Assembly (NCBI RefSeq): GCF_905147365.1 | Contig: NC_056407.1 | Location: 19,575,980 to 19,639,979, forward strand | Length of the DNA: 64,000 nucleotides | Reading direction: 5' to 3' | Origin: Aricia agestis | Lineage: Eukaryota; Arthropoda; Insecta; Lepidoptera; Lycaenidae | Part shown: positions 52,403 to 64,000 of the stretch, one piece after another | Layout of the letters: every line of letters starts with the position of its first letter | How positions within the stretch are numbered: position 1 is the stretch's first letter | The notes under the pieces: generated by a model | Seen by the model: only the letters and a program-made list of their open reading frames with translations | The model's database searches: none | Told to the model about the DNA's origin: nothing | Position numbers and translations under genes: made by a program

Positions 52403-55400
52403 AAATGGACCAGTTTCTATTAAATCTGCCTACTGCCTAGGCCCAACAATGGATTTTCTGTAGACTTATGGTGATTAGTGCTTGTTGTGCTTTTAAATGT
52501 GATGGATATTGATGATAGAGAGGTGAAAATCACGGGATATGACGTCACAGCGGATGAGCAAGCAACTTGTGGAAGTGAACGAACTCTAGTGAATTTGGAA
52601 CTGATATGGTAAACTATTGTAAGATAAGTGCGTAAATAAATTTACCAGTAATTCACATGCTAACAGTAGTTAGCATGTATTTGAATAATACTATTTCTAT
52701 ACAGACTATATAAAGAAGGAACATTTTTGGCATGTTTCCGTTAAATAGACTTGAAGAACTGGACCGATTTCGATTGAATTTGGATGATGTTATCTAATCT
52801 GTTTTTTTTTTGGAAAATGTATGGTTCCCGCAGGTTTTCAAAGCGCAACATCTAGAGCTATACAAATAATAATTATACAAATAATAATTATACAAAATAA
52901 TAATTATACAAATAATAATTATTCAAGTCCAGGGTTTTGCGTACCCTGCCTGGCCAGTAAGTTTTAGTCCTAACAATTACTGATAACTTTTATTAGGAAA
53001 TTGACCATGTTACTAATAATTCTATAATCTGATGACAAGATCTGATTGTATATAATATACATTATAATTTTTAAGTAAACAAATTTTTATTGAGCATATT
53101 TATTGAATGTAATGTTAAAAATAAATAGATAGATCAATCCAGTGATCGATTCCAGCGCTGGATTGAAATAATGTAAACCGACCATAAGACTGGTCGCACA
53201 AAAAAGAAGCCCAACCCCGTAGGTCTAAAACTAAAACTTCAAGATTTAGTTTTGGATAAATAGAAGTGAAATGTTAAACGAATAAAAGAAAATTTTAACA
53301 ATAGACTATAGAGCCAAGTACAAAAGCATTTAAGCATCATGCCAAAACAGTGTTATGGGAAAGTATTAATAATTAGTATGATATTATTAAACTAATTGTT
53401 ATTTAATTGAAATGTAAGTATACTAAATAGAAATAAACTAAAGGGATACCAAGGGTGTATTGTATACGTTATGATTGTGTTACACTCGGAAATTAATTAG
53501 GCATCTCGTTATAAGGAAACTCTATGAAAAAAGCTGCCAAGTTAATTTCTGCGCGTTGCTAGTGTGACTCTCGTGTGACAATAATAATTATAGCGGTGTT
53601 TTTTTTACTACAGTACTCACATAGTATAATAGTACTTATAATATATTTTGATACTAAGTTGAGGCAACTGAGACATACAGAAATTTTTACCTGCACTACG
53701 GTTTCCCCAGCTATATTTTGTACAATGTTATATTGGCCTTCATATTGAGGACCTATTCTTCAGATTTTTCTTTTCACAATTAGAATTTTGTGAATAGAAA
53801 AAGCTTCGTGAAAAAACTAAGAAACTTGGCATAAGAAATTGATAGGAATAAATGGAACGGACTAGAAAAATTATAGATTTTTTTCAATAGCACAATAATT
53901 TCTTCCTACCCTTTTTTATATCAACGAAAAAGATATTTTGGGGAAATTCATCCACTGAACTCATAAAGCAATCCGTGTCTTACTGAATTCCAAAGCATAG
54001 TAACGATATTTTACTACTTGGTAATCTGTGTTCAAAATCTATCCAAACATTTGCATTTATGCTGATAATAATAATATCTAATTATTATTTAAGTTAAGAT
54101 AAAAAAAATCTACTCAACAACAGGTACCTGCTTATCTTCGAATCAAACTATGTTTAAACATTATCCATTTAATTCTATAAAGAAAAGCTTTGTATTTTTT
54201 TATATGAGGCTTGAAAAAAATAAATTATGGGTAATTTTTCATTATTACAATTCTGTGACCCAATCCAGCGCTGGTTACCATTGGAATAATGTAAACGGGT
54301 ACTGGAATGCAATTTTGCAAAAAAAGCGCTGGATTGAAACACTGGATTGGAATAACGTAAACCGGTCATTCATGATATTTAATGCATAATTCATACTAAT
54401 TAGTAATTACTAACATTAAAAATGCGAAAATATGACTGTCTGTTACCTCTTCACGCCCAAACCGTTGAACCGATTTTGATTCTTGTCCCAGGGAGTGACA
54501 TAGAATACTTTTTGTCCCGAAAAAATGTACAAGTCGCAACGGAGTTACGGACATCAACTAGTATTGTGATATTTTGTTTATTAAATAAAAAAAATCCTAA
54601 ATAAAAGCAAAGGATCATATTGCACGTATTGTTAATAATTTTCCTAGATCATGTTTTATACGCTGTAGTCTGTACCTAAGTTTGTATGGTTGCCAAAAAC
54701 ATTCCGTTAATTTTTAGTGACACTTCCATCCGAAATTGTATAAAATTATATTTTTGTACCAAATATTGTATTACACATTAGGGAGTGCCTCCGCTGCCGG
54801 TGCCGGCTCCCAAAAATATCAATAATCGGAACCGGCGGTAAGTATACTGCCGGCAGCCGAGATATAAAACAACGGTTGCCGGCGCTGGCACTCAAAATGG
54901 GAACCGGTGATAATGCGTAAAACGCTAGGTTCCAGTGCCGATACACAAATTTTAAAAGAAATAATTATAATCCCAAATATTCGACTTCTTAACCGACTTC
55001 CAAAGGTGAAGGTATTATATTATGTTCGGCTATGGATATTTTAGTTTTTTGTGATGCATTAATTTTATTACTAGGTTGAGTGATGAAAGTCTAGGTATCT
55101 AGATTCTAGGGTAATGAATAGTCTAAACGGGTGTGCGTACTGCGTAATCTAGACCAGATTTTGTAATTTTATGCATTTTGTAATACTGTTAAATCCTGTA
55201 TATTATTATTATTCAGCCTTGGGCTACGATCACATCAAACTGTTAACATCGATTAGCAATATGGTTAGGGCCTAAGAATTTATAAGTATTATACTAACTT
55301 AGTTATTTAGGGCAAATCTTAGTGATTGTCTTAACTTAGTGAAGATTTTGACGCTCCCCACATTTCCTGTCAAACTCTTCATTAAATTAAAGTTAAGTAA

Positions 55401-55631
55401 TCATTAAATGTATCTATGCAAATTGCAATACATGACCTATTAAACTATACATATTATTTACAAAATACTCATCTGGATGCGCCTTCTCTACCTACTTACG
55501 TAATAGTTTAAGTGCTTTGGTGTTTTGCCGACTACAAGTTGTCGTATTGTTGTTGTTGTTTAGAATAAAATATTTATTAATTTTTGTAAGTACATTTTGT
55601 TTGTTTCTTTTCATATACCTTATAATACAGT
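52403..55631. other. Downstream AT-rich DNA, no gene seen
   Basis: Holds four copies of ATAATAATTATACAA at 52862-52925. Two pieces carry CCAGCGCTGGATTG (53140-53200, 54258-54365). A CCGGC-rich palindromic patch lies at 54785-54960, and a reversed ATGACGCC-family repeat at 54419-54560. A family D fragment is at about 54990-55045. Frames of 60-79 codons match nothing known to me. Confidence 0.4.
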
Positions 55632-55757
55632 ATAAGGGCTCCCACACATAACTGCACATTCGTGCGAATTCGCATCGCAATGTCATTTTTATTATGAGTT
55701 TTGTCGCAGATATTTGCGATGCGATGCGAATTCGCAGTTTTGTGTGGGAGCCCTTAT
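55632..55757. mobile_element. Palindromic MITE, AAGGGCTCCCACACA ends
   Basis: ATAAGGGCTCCCACACATAA at left and TTTTGTGTGGGAGCCCTTAT at right. Inner words GCGAATTCGCATCGCA pair with TGCGATGCGAATTCGC. Confidence 0.68.
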
Positions 55758-55825
55758 CTAGAATAAGCATAACTAGCGGTCGCCCGCGGCTCCGCCAGCG
55801 GGGATGTCGGTTACCGCTGCAAAAA

Positions 55826-55899
55826 GCCTACCCAGGAAAGAATCGGTCAGCAAAATGATGACCTGGGAATATTGCTGACCGAGTCTTTCCTGGGTAGGC
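55826..55899. repeat. 27-bp-arm hairpin in a dispersed repeat
   Basis: GCCTACCCAGGAAAGAATCG… (55826-55852) pairs with 55873-55899 with one mismatch. The surrounding text from CTAGCGGTCGCCCGCGGCTC (about 55773) to about 56040 is a separate dispersed repeat. Confidence 0.7.
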
Positions 55900-57383
55900 C
55901 TGCGTCCTCGATGTAGGTGTCGCCCACGTAGGTCGCAGTGTCGCGATGTAGGTTTGTCACCCTCGCCTTAGGCTCGGATGACAATATCGCGCGGGTTGAA
56001 ATGTCCTCCTTTCTATGTACTTTCCTCCCTTGGTGCGTAATGTACTATTCTTAAAAGAATTCAATAAATTAAAAAAATGATTTTATTTGAAAGTTCGAAA
56101 AAAGCATTTTTGTCATTCACTTGTTTGAAAAAAATTCAATAACGTATACAAAAAATATAGCTTCGTTTACACACTACTTAATTTGTCTCTAGTTTCTCAC
56201 TAGATTTTCATTTGTTTGTCTGGTTTATGAGTAACACCCCTAAACTACAGGGTGTGGCGCAATTAGTCGGGCCCTGAGGTGTAATAGCCTAATACGTCTC
56301 AATTCATGTCTTCGATATTAGTTACAATCAATGATACTCTACACAGACAGATATGTTACGTCCATACTATTTTCCGGCTTAAATCTCTTCAGAACAATTT
56401 TCAAATTCAAAATGCAAACATTGACAAAGGGCATTGGGACCTTTACTATGGACAAAATACCCACGGCAAACACTATGATTCATACCTTATTTTAAAGCCC
56501 GAGACTTCTACATGTACTGATTTAAAGCTCATTATTGTGGGGTATGGGAATATGAAGCATTTTAAATTAAAAAAGTGACTAAATGTATCAGTTTTATATC
56601 AAAGTAAAATAATAATTATCATTACGGAAAGCACTTTGTTTCTTATAATAATAACAAAGAATGATTACATTTACTCTATTCACTATCTTTTTGTATAAAA
56701 TCATGTCAAATATCTCAATAACGATGTAGGTGTTAAAGAAAAAAATGTGTCGTTTTTATGCACAAATCTTTATTAATATTAATCGTAGCCCTCTCACCGC
56801 ATTCCACGCCTAATATAATATGATTGTCTTAGGCACTGTGTATAAAATCTTAGTTAATTACTAATATTATTGAGCCTGAAAATGTGCAAAAACTAAAACA
56901 TATTTTTGTCATTATCTCTACATTCCCATTACTTTATTTAAAAAAAAACTACACAGTTATAACTTATGCAAGGTTATCTAAAAATTAATATAAGTTTCAT
57001 TCGTGTTTGCTGAATTTCGTAAAGCGGGTCATAAAGGTCCCAATGTCATTTGACAGATAAGTGAAACAAAAGATACGAAAAACCATTTACATAAAAGAGA
57101 CAGTTCTATTTTTAAACGTCGAATCGTGTTGTCATATTCAATTTATTTAGGTAAGACAAGACGCGGCACGTTCGTGACTGCGCTCGATGCAGACTAAACA
57201 ACAGACGACCCAATTGGGCCGTATTTGAATCTTCACAACGCCCCCGGTAGTAACATATCTGCTTTGAGTTTTTCATCATTGGTTACAATATAATTTACTG
57301 CCAGTCGACAACATACATGAGCCTGGCCCTGCTATAATTTACTTGGTCTATATGATTAACAATATAAGAGGTAACAATAAAAT
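55900..57383. other. AT-rich DNA; one 90-codon frame of unknown value
   Basis: The + frame 56306-56578 reads MSSILVTINDTLHRQICYVH … IIVGYGNMKHFKLKK. I see no domain, no bias towards coding and no splice context, so I do not call it. The rest is AT-rich with no recognised repeat. Confidence 0.35.
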
Positions 57384-57850
57384 CGGCCAAGTGCGAGTCT
57401 GACTCGCGCACGAAGGGTTCTGTACCGTTACAGAGCAAAAATTGGCCAAAAATTATGTTTTTTATTTGAGATTAAATTTTAAATTAAATTAAATAAACTT
57501 AAATTTTTAATTAATTTAAATATTATTATTAATTATTAGAGGACACATATATTTTAGGCCTTAACGAAAATTTCAAGTGCCTACCTGTTGCCATTAGTGA
57601 TATCGAGCAAAAAAGGCCCAAAAATCACGTTTGTTGTATGGAAGCCCCCCTTAAAAATTAATATTATTTTGTTTTGAGTATTTGTTGCTATAGCGGCAAT
57701 AGATAATTTGGTAAATTTTATGTACCCAAAGAGTAAAAACAAAAGAGTATTACTGAGATTTCGATGTCTGTCCGTCTGTCTTTCTGTCTGTCTTTTTGTC
57801 TGTCTCCAGGCTGTATCTCAAGAACCGTTACAGCTAGACTTCTGGAACGA
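57384..57850. repeat. Two family A pieces in inverted arrangement
   Basis: 57384-57705 is a reversed family A tail (CGGCCAAGTGCGAGTCTGAC … TAGCGGCAATAGAT). From about 57718 a + oriented head starts (TGTACCCAAAGAGTAAAAAC, CCGTCTGTCTTTCTGTCTG) and stops after CTAGACTTCTGGA. Confidence 0.6.
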
Positions 57851-58711
57851 CATTAGGCATTTTGGTTTAAAAAAATGCGCGGCTAGAACTATGAATATAT
57901 TTACAATAGCTAGGTTATTAAATTTTTATACTTACCTTAAACTGGCTTAAACTAATGGGGATTGTCCATTTTTTTTAATTTTGCTTATTACAAAAACATT
58001 TCGAGGAAAGGTCAGTGATCGTTTTTCTGTATATAAACGAAAAAAATACCCATTAGTCACTTATATTTTTGAACAAATATGTTTAACCTTTGTTTGACCT
58101 TCAATGGCGTTAAATTAGCAATAAATTCGACCAACATTACGTTTCGAACTTTTGGGAAGTTTCTCGTATCAGCTTTCACATAATGAGAACTTGCATTTGA
58201 CGAACCAGCCATTATAAATAAGATTGAAAGGAAATTTAAAACATACTGCAGAGGTCAATTGCGGCCGATGATGACGTCAGAGCGAAACTTTAAAAATTTA
58301 TTGAGAAAAAACTAGCCAACGAATTTCAAAATTATTTAATTTATATTCTTAAAATACCCTATTTTAACGAAAAAAAATATAAAAAGTACATGTGATTTTT
58401 TTGGACACTGCCCATTCTATGAATTTAACACTGTTACTATGATTTTTAGTAGTTATTTAAGATTTCGTACACACGGGACACTGGACTCTAACGATTTTTT
58501 CCACTTTAAAACTTCATATTATTTCACAAATGGATCCCTAAAATGGAAAATCGTCTATGAATACTCGTAATATTTTTAAGTATTCAAAAAACTCGACAAG
58601 TATTTAAAAATCCAACAACACCCACACGGTGTCCACCCACGCGAAAAAAAAATCATCCCGCTTGATGTGTAGAGGAGATAAAAAATATTTTTTTAAGAAT
58701 TTATATATACC
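57851..58711. other. AT-rich DNA with a reversed family B fragment
   Basis: At about 58440-58560 text complementary to 63245-63345 (GATTTTTTCCACTTTAAAAC) marks a family B piece. No gene is seen. Confidence 0.4.
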
Positions 58712-58960
58712 ACTAGCTGTTGCCCGCGACTTCGTCCGCGTGGACTTCAGTTTATAGCGCGCGATGTCAACAAAATTGGTGTCAAAAGCTTTTATAAAAA
58801 AACCCTGGTACCCCTTAAATAAATACAGCTGTGCAGTGTGCAAACAATAAGTACTTCATTTTTGTATGTTAAACTTTATATATTATGCCAAATTTTAAAG
58901 CTTATTTAGCCCCCCAATTACACAACTTTACCCATAAACTATTTATCATTGATAGGTTTA

Positions 58961-59100
58961 GCCCCAATTTCACCAACGTCTGTTAGTGTTAACAGCTTGT
59001 TAAAATATCCTGTCTTCTCTTTCATTCATATGAAAAACGAAACAGCTAACGTGATACTAATTCGAGCATTAACTTTAACAGTCGTTGGTGAAATTTGGTC
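58961..59100. mobile_element. MITE with AATTTCACCAACG ends and TTA duplication
   Basis: GCCCCAATTTCACCAACGTC at left and CGTTGGTGAAATTTGGTC at right. TTA lies directly outside both ends (58958-58960, 59101-59103), fitting PIF/Harbinger-type insertion. Confidence 0.7.
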
Positions 59101-59520
59101 TTAAGGTTACGTCACTGCCTGCACAGATAAAGTACTGAGTTATTTAATACCGTAGAATAGATATAACAATCGAAAAAAATCGAGACTTAAATGTAAGATG
59201 ATACCACCTCTTATAGAAAGACTTTTGAGCAAGCGTCAGCGCGATGTAGAAGACGCACGGCGCCATCTATTATGAATTTTTTGAACAAATTTACGACCCT
59301 TACAACCCTTTTTTCCAGTAAAAAAGTAGCCTGTGTCCTTTCTCAGGCTTTAGACTATCAGTATACAAAATTTCATTACAATCGGTTCGGTAGTTTTGGC
59401 GTTTGGCGTGAAAGCGAGACTGACAGACAGACAGACAGACAGAGATACTTTCGCATTCATAATATTAGTACAGATTATGTGCACACTGCACAGCTGTTTT
59501 TGGGTATTTTGATTAATTAA

Positions 59521-59600
59521 GGGCCGCGCTACACCGGAATGGCAGCGGCGAGGCGAGCACTTTCAGCGCTGCCATTCCGGTGTAGCGCGCTGCGCGGCCC
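59521..59600. mobile_element. Short GC-rich palindromic MITE
   Basis: GGGCCGCGCTACACCGGAAT at left, CATTCCGGTGTAGCGCGCTG and GCGGCCCT at right. A related single end (GGGCCGATTCACACCGGAAT) occurs at 61003. Confidence 0.6.
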
Positions 59601-59717
59601 TAAGAGGGGTACCACTTACCAGGGTTTTAAAAAGTTTTTAAATTTGACACAAATTTTGTTGACACCGCGCACTATAAACTAAAGTCCACGCGGACGAAGT
59701 CGCGGGCAACAGCTAGT

Positions 59718-60393
59718 TATGAATAAAAACAATAATATATAATAAAGTAGGTATGATTAGTTCTGTTATAATAATGAAGTAAAAAATAAAGCGCCATCTG
59801 TTTTCATATATTAGAATTAAAATGTAAAAATATTTTCTGGATGGAATATAGGCCAACACAACACACTCGAACTCCTTAGAAATGCAGTAGGAGTTCTATA
59901 AGATCAGATAGATTGATTATTATTATAGCAAGTGATAATATTATTAAACATAATATTCTAACGTATTAAAAACTATAAACAAAAACATAATAACTAATAA
60001 GTATGATTAGTTCTATGTTACAACGAAGTAAAAAAAAAAGCGCCATCTGTTGAATCGTATTAGAACTAAAATGTTCATTGCATCGCGTCGATATATTTCT
60101 GGATTTTTTATAATATTATACATAAAATATATTTAAGATTTTTGAAATATTATTTTAATACACATCCAAGACCCAGGAACATTGAAAACTTTTTGTTCCG
60201 CCTGCGGGACTCGAACCCAGGACCCCCGGGATGAGCGCTGGCCACGCGCAATGCGAAGTAATTTTCATCGATATTTTCATGGAAATAAGATATTTTCCCA
60301 CATCAAAATGTAGCCTATGTCCTTTCTCAGACTCTAGAATAACTGTGTACAAAATTTCATTGCAATCGGTTCAGTAGTTTTGGCGTGAAAGCG

Positions 60394-60432
<39 letters not shown>

Positions 60433-61002
60433 GATACTTTCGCATTTATAATATTAGTATAGATTTTGTCGGCACCATTAATATCTGCATTCATGCCGAA
60501 TTACAGCCTTGTAGAACCTATAGTCTCTGAGCGAAACCAGGGACAGACAGACGGAGAGACGGACAGACGGACGGACAGACCGAAACTATAAGGGTTCCTC
60601 GTTGACTACGGAACCCTAACAAGTCTATTGCCCTAAGCATTCGGACATTTTCAACCACTAATGCGATTATCCTGTCCTAAACTTTGGTCTTACAGAAGTT
60701 TCTTTGTTCAACAGCCGACAAAGTTATGTGGTGTGCCACGGAGTAAGTTGCGTTCTAACTTCAAATCATTCTGTATCTAAATGTAAAAAAACAACTCACA
60801 ATTTAATCGTAAACCTAAATAAAATGTAAGTCTTCCTTACAAATAAAAAAAAATCCTTATCGTGCAATTATTTAATTCGGTTGCATGCTGTCCATACTGT
60901 CGAGTTTTCCTATGTTTGTATTTGAACATGAAGGTACTATCATCGAAGAAATTGATTCATAGGCAGTTGACGCACCCACGTCATTTTGTCGAATTATCTG
61001 AA
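59718..61002. other. Intergenic DNA with SINE remnant and dispersed repeats
   Basis: At 60118-60250 (-) lies a tRNA-derived SINE remnant (GGGACTCGAACCCAGGACCC, B-box complement). At 60270-60475 a repeat ends in (GACA)n. At 60480-60620 lies a reversed family B head (CGAAACTATAAGGGTTCC). No gene is seen. Confidence 0.45.
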
Positions 61003-61230
61003 GGGCCGATTCACACCGGAATGGCAGAGGCCGGCAGCGCCGGCAGCGGTCGGCAGAGGCGCGGTGAGGCCGGCAGAGGCGGCTCGAGTCGCCGCGGGCG
61101 GCTGCTTGTGGACGCTCGTGGCCGCTGGCGGCCGCGCGCCACCTACAGACTACTCCAAAGCGCCGCGCGTCCATCGGCGGAAAGTGCTCGAGGCACCTCG
61201 CGGCGCCTTTTTGAAGTTTTCAAGCGTTAG
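61003..61230 (+). repeat. GC-rich, GGCCGGCAG-repetitive segment
   Basis: Begins like the MITE at 59521 and then repeats AGGCCGGCAG and GGCGG words. Frames of 82-122 codons exist in several phases on both strands because stops are scarce. No domain is recognisable, and I do not call a gene. Confidence 0.45.
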
Positions 61231-61529
61231 CTGAGTTTCACATAGCGCTACCAAATTACATAGGTCGGCTACCTGCCTACAACTTCTCTGATAGTAGTTA
61301 CATATTAGTTTAGCCACGAATCACAATAAAGCGTTAGGTTTTTTCCATAAATGTAAAATATTATTGTAATTTTCAACAATAATTTTATTTTCAGGGTCAA
61401 TAGATCACAATTTCGTTATTTTCAGATGACAATGCTTTATAAAATAGGACACACTTTGTTAACTATCCTCATTACATTAATGATTTTAAAAAAGTTTCTT
61501 CATCCGTGTAACGAAATTCACATTATTAA

Positions 61530-62476
61530 CCCTTAATTGGTCGCATGGAGTCAAATCACTTTCAAACCAAAAAAATATGCTAGAGTTCCAGGAATGCAAC
61601 GTCGGTTTAGGTAGTTTTCTAACTCCTATTGAGGTATCCTAATAAGCGGTAGCCAGTTAGCTAACGATGGTGCATGTGTCGCTACTCTCTTGCGCACTGA
61701 CCCCATGCGACCACTTACGTGACTTTTTTTGTCACAAGACAAGTTTCAATTTTAATTATTTTTTTTTATATTTTTTAATATTAATATAAAATATTGTTTA
61801 ATTGTTAAATTATTTTTGATATAATTTAGGATAATTAATAAATATATTAGTAAGTATATCATTCTATTGACAACATTTTTTTATACAATTGCTCTGTAAA
61901 AATGCCAGTATAGATCAAGATAGTGAAATACGCTGGCAGCTGGAAGGTTTCTGAAGATAAAAGAGATTTTCCGAGCCTAGCCTCCTAACTTTAAACTATA
62001 TGCACCGATTTGTGACGGGCATGAATCGGTAGACAAGATTTTAGAGCCCAGAGGTGCCTAAAATAATTCCTGACTACTGGATGGTGATGGTGATGACCAC
62101 AAGTGCGTAACAAATCATACAAATAAGGAAAATATTATGTTTGTCAGTGTTAGCACAGGACCTACTTCCTTCGGTACTGCAAAAAAATTTGGTCATTAAA
62201 GTGAATAATCGTTTTTTTTAATCTCGATCTCAACCATAGTGATATAGTCTATGAGATTTCGAGATATAGTAGTAGTTGATTGATTTTTTTAGTTAATATA
62301 GAGGCGAAGGAAGGTTTTTGCTTATTAAGATTAATTGTCATAAATCATTCTAACAATTCGCTTAATTAATACTTCGTTTTATTCATTCTTGCAACTTAAT
62401 TTTCATTTTTTATTTGGGGTCAGTGGAGACCCCATGCGACTACTTGTATGACTTTTTTAATGCGCCTAATTAAGGG
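61530..62476. mobile_element. Non-autonomous piggyBac-like element
   Basis: TTAA (61526-61529) is followed by CCCTTAATTGGTCGCAT. The right end is ATGCGCCTAATTAAGGG followed by TTAA (62477-62480). Subterminal copies of CCCCATGCGACYACTTRYRTG lie at 61702-61724 and 62431-62453. Target and CCCT ends fit piggyBac. The ends resemble those at 10447/18108, so the two belong to one family. About 950 bp, AT-rich, with no transposase. Confidence 0.68.
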
Positions 62477-62652
62477 TTAATGCTATTCCCGATTTCATAC
62501 ATATTCCACACAACACAAAGATTTATTTTTCTACTTTAATATACTTACTCTACTTGTTCAAAATCTATGGTTCCGTCTGCAATAAGATGTTACAATGATG
62601 TTATCTTATATCTTTAAACGAGCAATTCTTGTATATAAGATAAGAATTGCTC

Positions 62653-62809
62653 GGTCCCCCGACACACCGTGACAACAATTATGGACTAAAATATTACTTT
62701 ACACAAGTTAGGAATTATTTGAACTTAAAGGCAGTAAATATTATTTCGTTACTTTTTAAAGTTGTTTTGGCGGGGGTTTTTTTAAATTTCTTAATTTTAT
62801 TTTACTAAC
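62653..62809. repeat. Solitary arm of the 25712-26109 foldback element
   Basis: CGGTCCCCCGACACACCGTG to TTAATTTTATT matches the right arm at 25957-26109 almost base for base. The other arm and spacer are missing. Confidence 0.72.
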
Positions 62810-62927
62810 AAAAAATTGAACCCGACTTCCAAGGTAAAAACAATATTCTTAAAATTCTCTAAATAAGTAATTGTATTTGCTGTTTTCAAAATTCGACTAA
62901 ACCTCAACTATTTCTGCACCCAGTTTT

Positions 62928-62999
62928 TAGGGTTCCGTAGTCAACAAGGAACCCTCATAGTTTCGGTCTGTCCGTCCGTCTGTCGCTGTCCGTCTGTCC

Positions 63000-63046
<47 letters not shown>

Positions 63047-63670
63047 CGCGGTTTTGCTCAGAGACTACAGGACCTACAAAGCTGTAATTTGGCATGAATG
63101 CACATATTAATGATGCCGACAAAATGGTACATAAAACCTTGAAAAAATATTTTTATGGTACCTTCCCTACACATCAAACGGGGATGAATTTTTTTTTTCG
63201 CGGCCACCCCATTGTGTGGGGTGTCGTTGGATAGGTTTTTAAAAATATTATGAGTATTTAAGGATCATTTTCCGATTTAGGGATCCGTTTGTAAAATATT
63301 AAGTTTTAAAGTGGAAAAAATCGTTAGAGTCCAATGTCCCCCCCTCTTACCAGCTAAACGGTTGCTTCTGGAAATGTGAAAAACCTCACGAGAGTAGGAA
63401 ATATGCTGAATTTAAAAGGAAAACTATCACGGCATACAAGACTTCATAATATGTTATTGAGTAATAGTCGATCAACTAAAAAAAATGTATTCGGCGAAGT
63501 ATAAAGGGACATTTCGTACAAATTTCTTTGAAAGTAGGTAACTGAGATGATGTTGTTAGACTTGTTAGTAGTGTAAAACACGTTATAAATGTACATTCAT
63601 TGACGGACGGAATACGGACGGACATACGGAACCCTATATTGCGCGTGGCCCGACACGCACTTGTCTTGTT
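62928..63670 (+). repeat. Dispersed repeat family B, near complete copy
   Basis: Starts AGGGTTCCGTAGTCAACAAG, then a long (GTCT)n tract and CGGTTTTGCTCAGAGACTAC. It passes CACCCCATTGTGTGGGGTGT and ends GCGCGTGGCCCGACACGCAC. Fragments are at 9976, 48715, 58440 and 60480. The class is unknown. Confidence 0.6.
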
Positions 63671-64000
63671 ATTGATATCCTTGACATAGATGATAGAACT
63701 TATCCGATACCGACTTCAGAAGAATGAAAATTGGGTGCAGAAGTAGTTGAGGTTTAGTCGAATTTTGAACAAGGCACTAATGAAGAATAACAATAATTAT
63801 TTCATACTTTTTAGACAATTTTAAAAATATTATTTTTACCTTGAAAGTAGGGTTAATTTTTTTGTTAAAAAATAATAATTTTACTCCCTTTAGTTATCTA
63901 CGAGACCACAAGGCTTTATATGTAGATAACCACTACAAACGTTAACTATTCACAGTATACGTTACTGTTAGCGAAATATATCCTTCGTAAGCATTGTACT
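63671..64000. other. AT-rich end of window, no gene seen
   Basis: Contains a reversed piece (ACCGACTTCAGAAGAATG … CTTGAAAGTAGGGTTAATTT) related to 11265-11465 and 62795-62925. Nothing else is recognised. Confidence 0.4.

Larger units (their letters stand above)
58712..59717. repeat. 1-kb segment with inverted ends, CTAGCTGTTGCCCGCG
   Basis: 58712-58820 (CTAGCTGTTGCCCGCGACTT, CGTGGACTTCAGTTTATAGC, TTGGTGTCAAAAGC) is repeated inverted at 59605-59717. Between the arms are the MITE 58961-59100, a dispersed repeat at 59290-59480 and a GC-rich hairpin at 59521-59600. The arms may be two inverted copies of one short repeat rather than the ends of one transposon. Confidence 0.55.

Noticed and set aside
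56306..56578. 90-codon frame as a possible small gene
   Set aside because: Has an ordinary-looking start and stop but no known motif, no codon bias and no splice or promoter context.
60862..61230. 122-codon frame as extension of a GC-rich gene
   Set aside because: Its first third is ordinary AT-rich DNA and its remainder the repetitive GC segment. No support for either as coding.
61003..61234. GC-rich frames of 82-122 codons, possible mucin- or arginine-rich protein
   Set aside because: Several phases on both strands are open because stops are rare in GC-rich repeat. No splice sites or motif.

Overview
The window is nuclear DNA from an insect, almost certainly a moth or butterfly (Lepidoptera). 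It is AT-rich and intron-bearing. It is dense with the short retroposons, TIR elements and GACA/GTCT-rich dispersed repeats typical of lepidopteran genomes. The one recognisable host gene is a pyrokinin/PBAN-type receptor. Species, and moth versus butterfly, cannot be told from the sequence.

The host gene lies on the + strand at about 39997-51592. It is a rhodopsin-class GPCR of the pyrokinin / PBAN / diapause-hormone (neuromedin-U receptor-like) family. Four coding exons join in phase (40032-40803, 42996-43216, 49749-49857, 51411-51592) to give 427 residues. Exon 1 holds TM1-TM5, exon 2 TM6-TM7, and exons 3-4 the C-terminal tail. A clean splice acceptor lies 35 bases before the ATG, so at least one upstream non-coding exon is likely. 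The three introns are full of mobile elements. The stop codon lies in the first unit of a 42-bp tandem array that stays in phase with the reading frame.

The rest is mobile DNA in layers. 1-1140: gag start, tRNA-Ser primer binding site and probable 5' LTR of a Ty3/gypsy element on the - strand. 1.1-10.4 kb: scattered SINEs and palindromic MITEs. 10447-18108: a nest in which piggyBac-like ends enclose a palindromic MITE. That MITE is split by an RTE retrotransposon with a 14-bp target duplication, and the RTE reading frame is split by a 2.5-kb TIR element at a TA. 18-40 kb: a 1.1-kb TIR transposon inside an older repeat, CAGGGTGT-ended MITEs, two long foldback elements, a 621-bp tandem duplication, a pentamer satellite, and a tandem dimer of a TTAA-flanked element. 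43-49 kb (receptor intron 2): a 5 x 136-bp minisatellite, a broken R1-clade reverse transcriptase, a tRNA-like sequence, and a complete hAT element with 8-bp target duplication but only the C-terminal part of a transposase. 52-64 kb: more MITEs, a second piggyBac-like element and dispersed repeats.

No bacterial-type system, CRISPR array or operon is present. The most unusual points are the nested insertion stack, the receptor 3' end carried by an in-phase 42-bp repeat, and several very precise tandem or inverted structures. Exon joins and TSDs were read by eye. Family names rest on motifs and ends, not on database searches.
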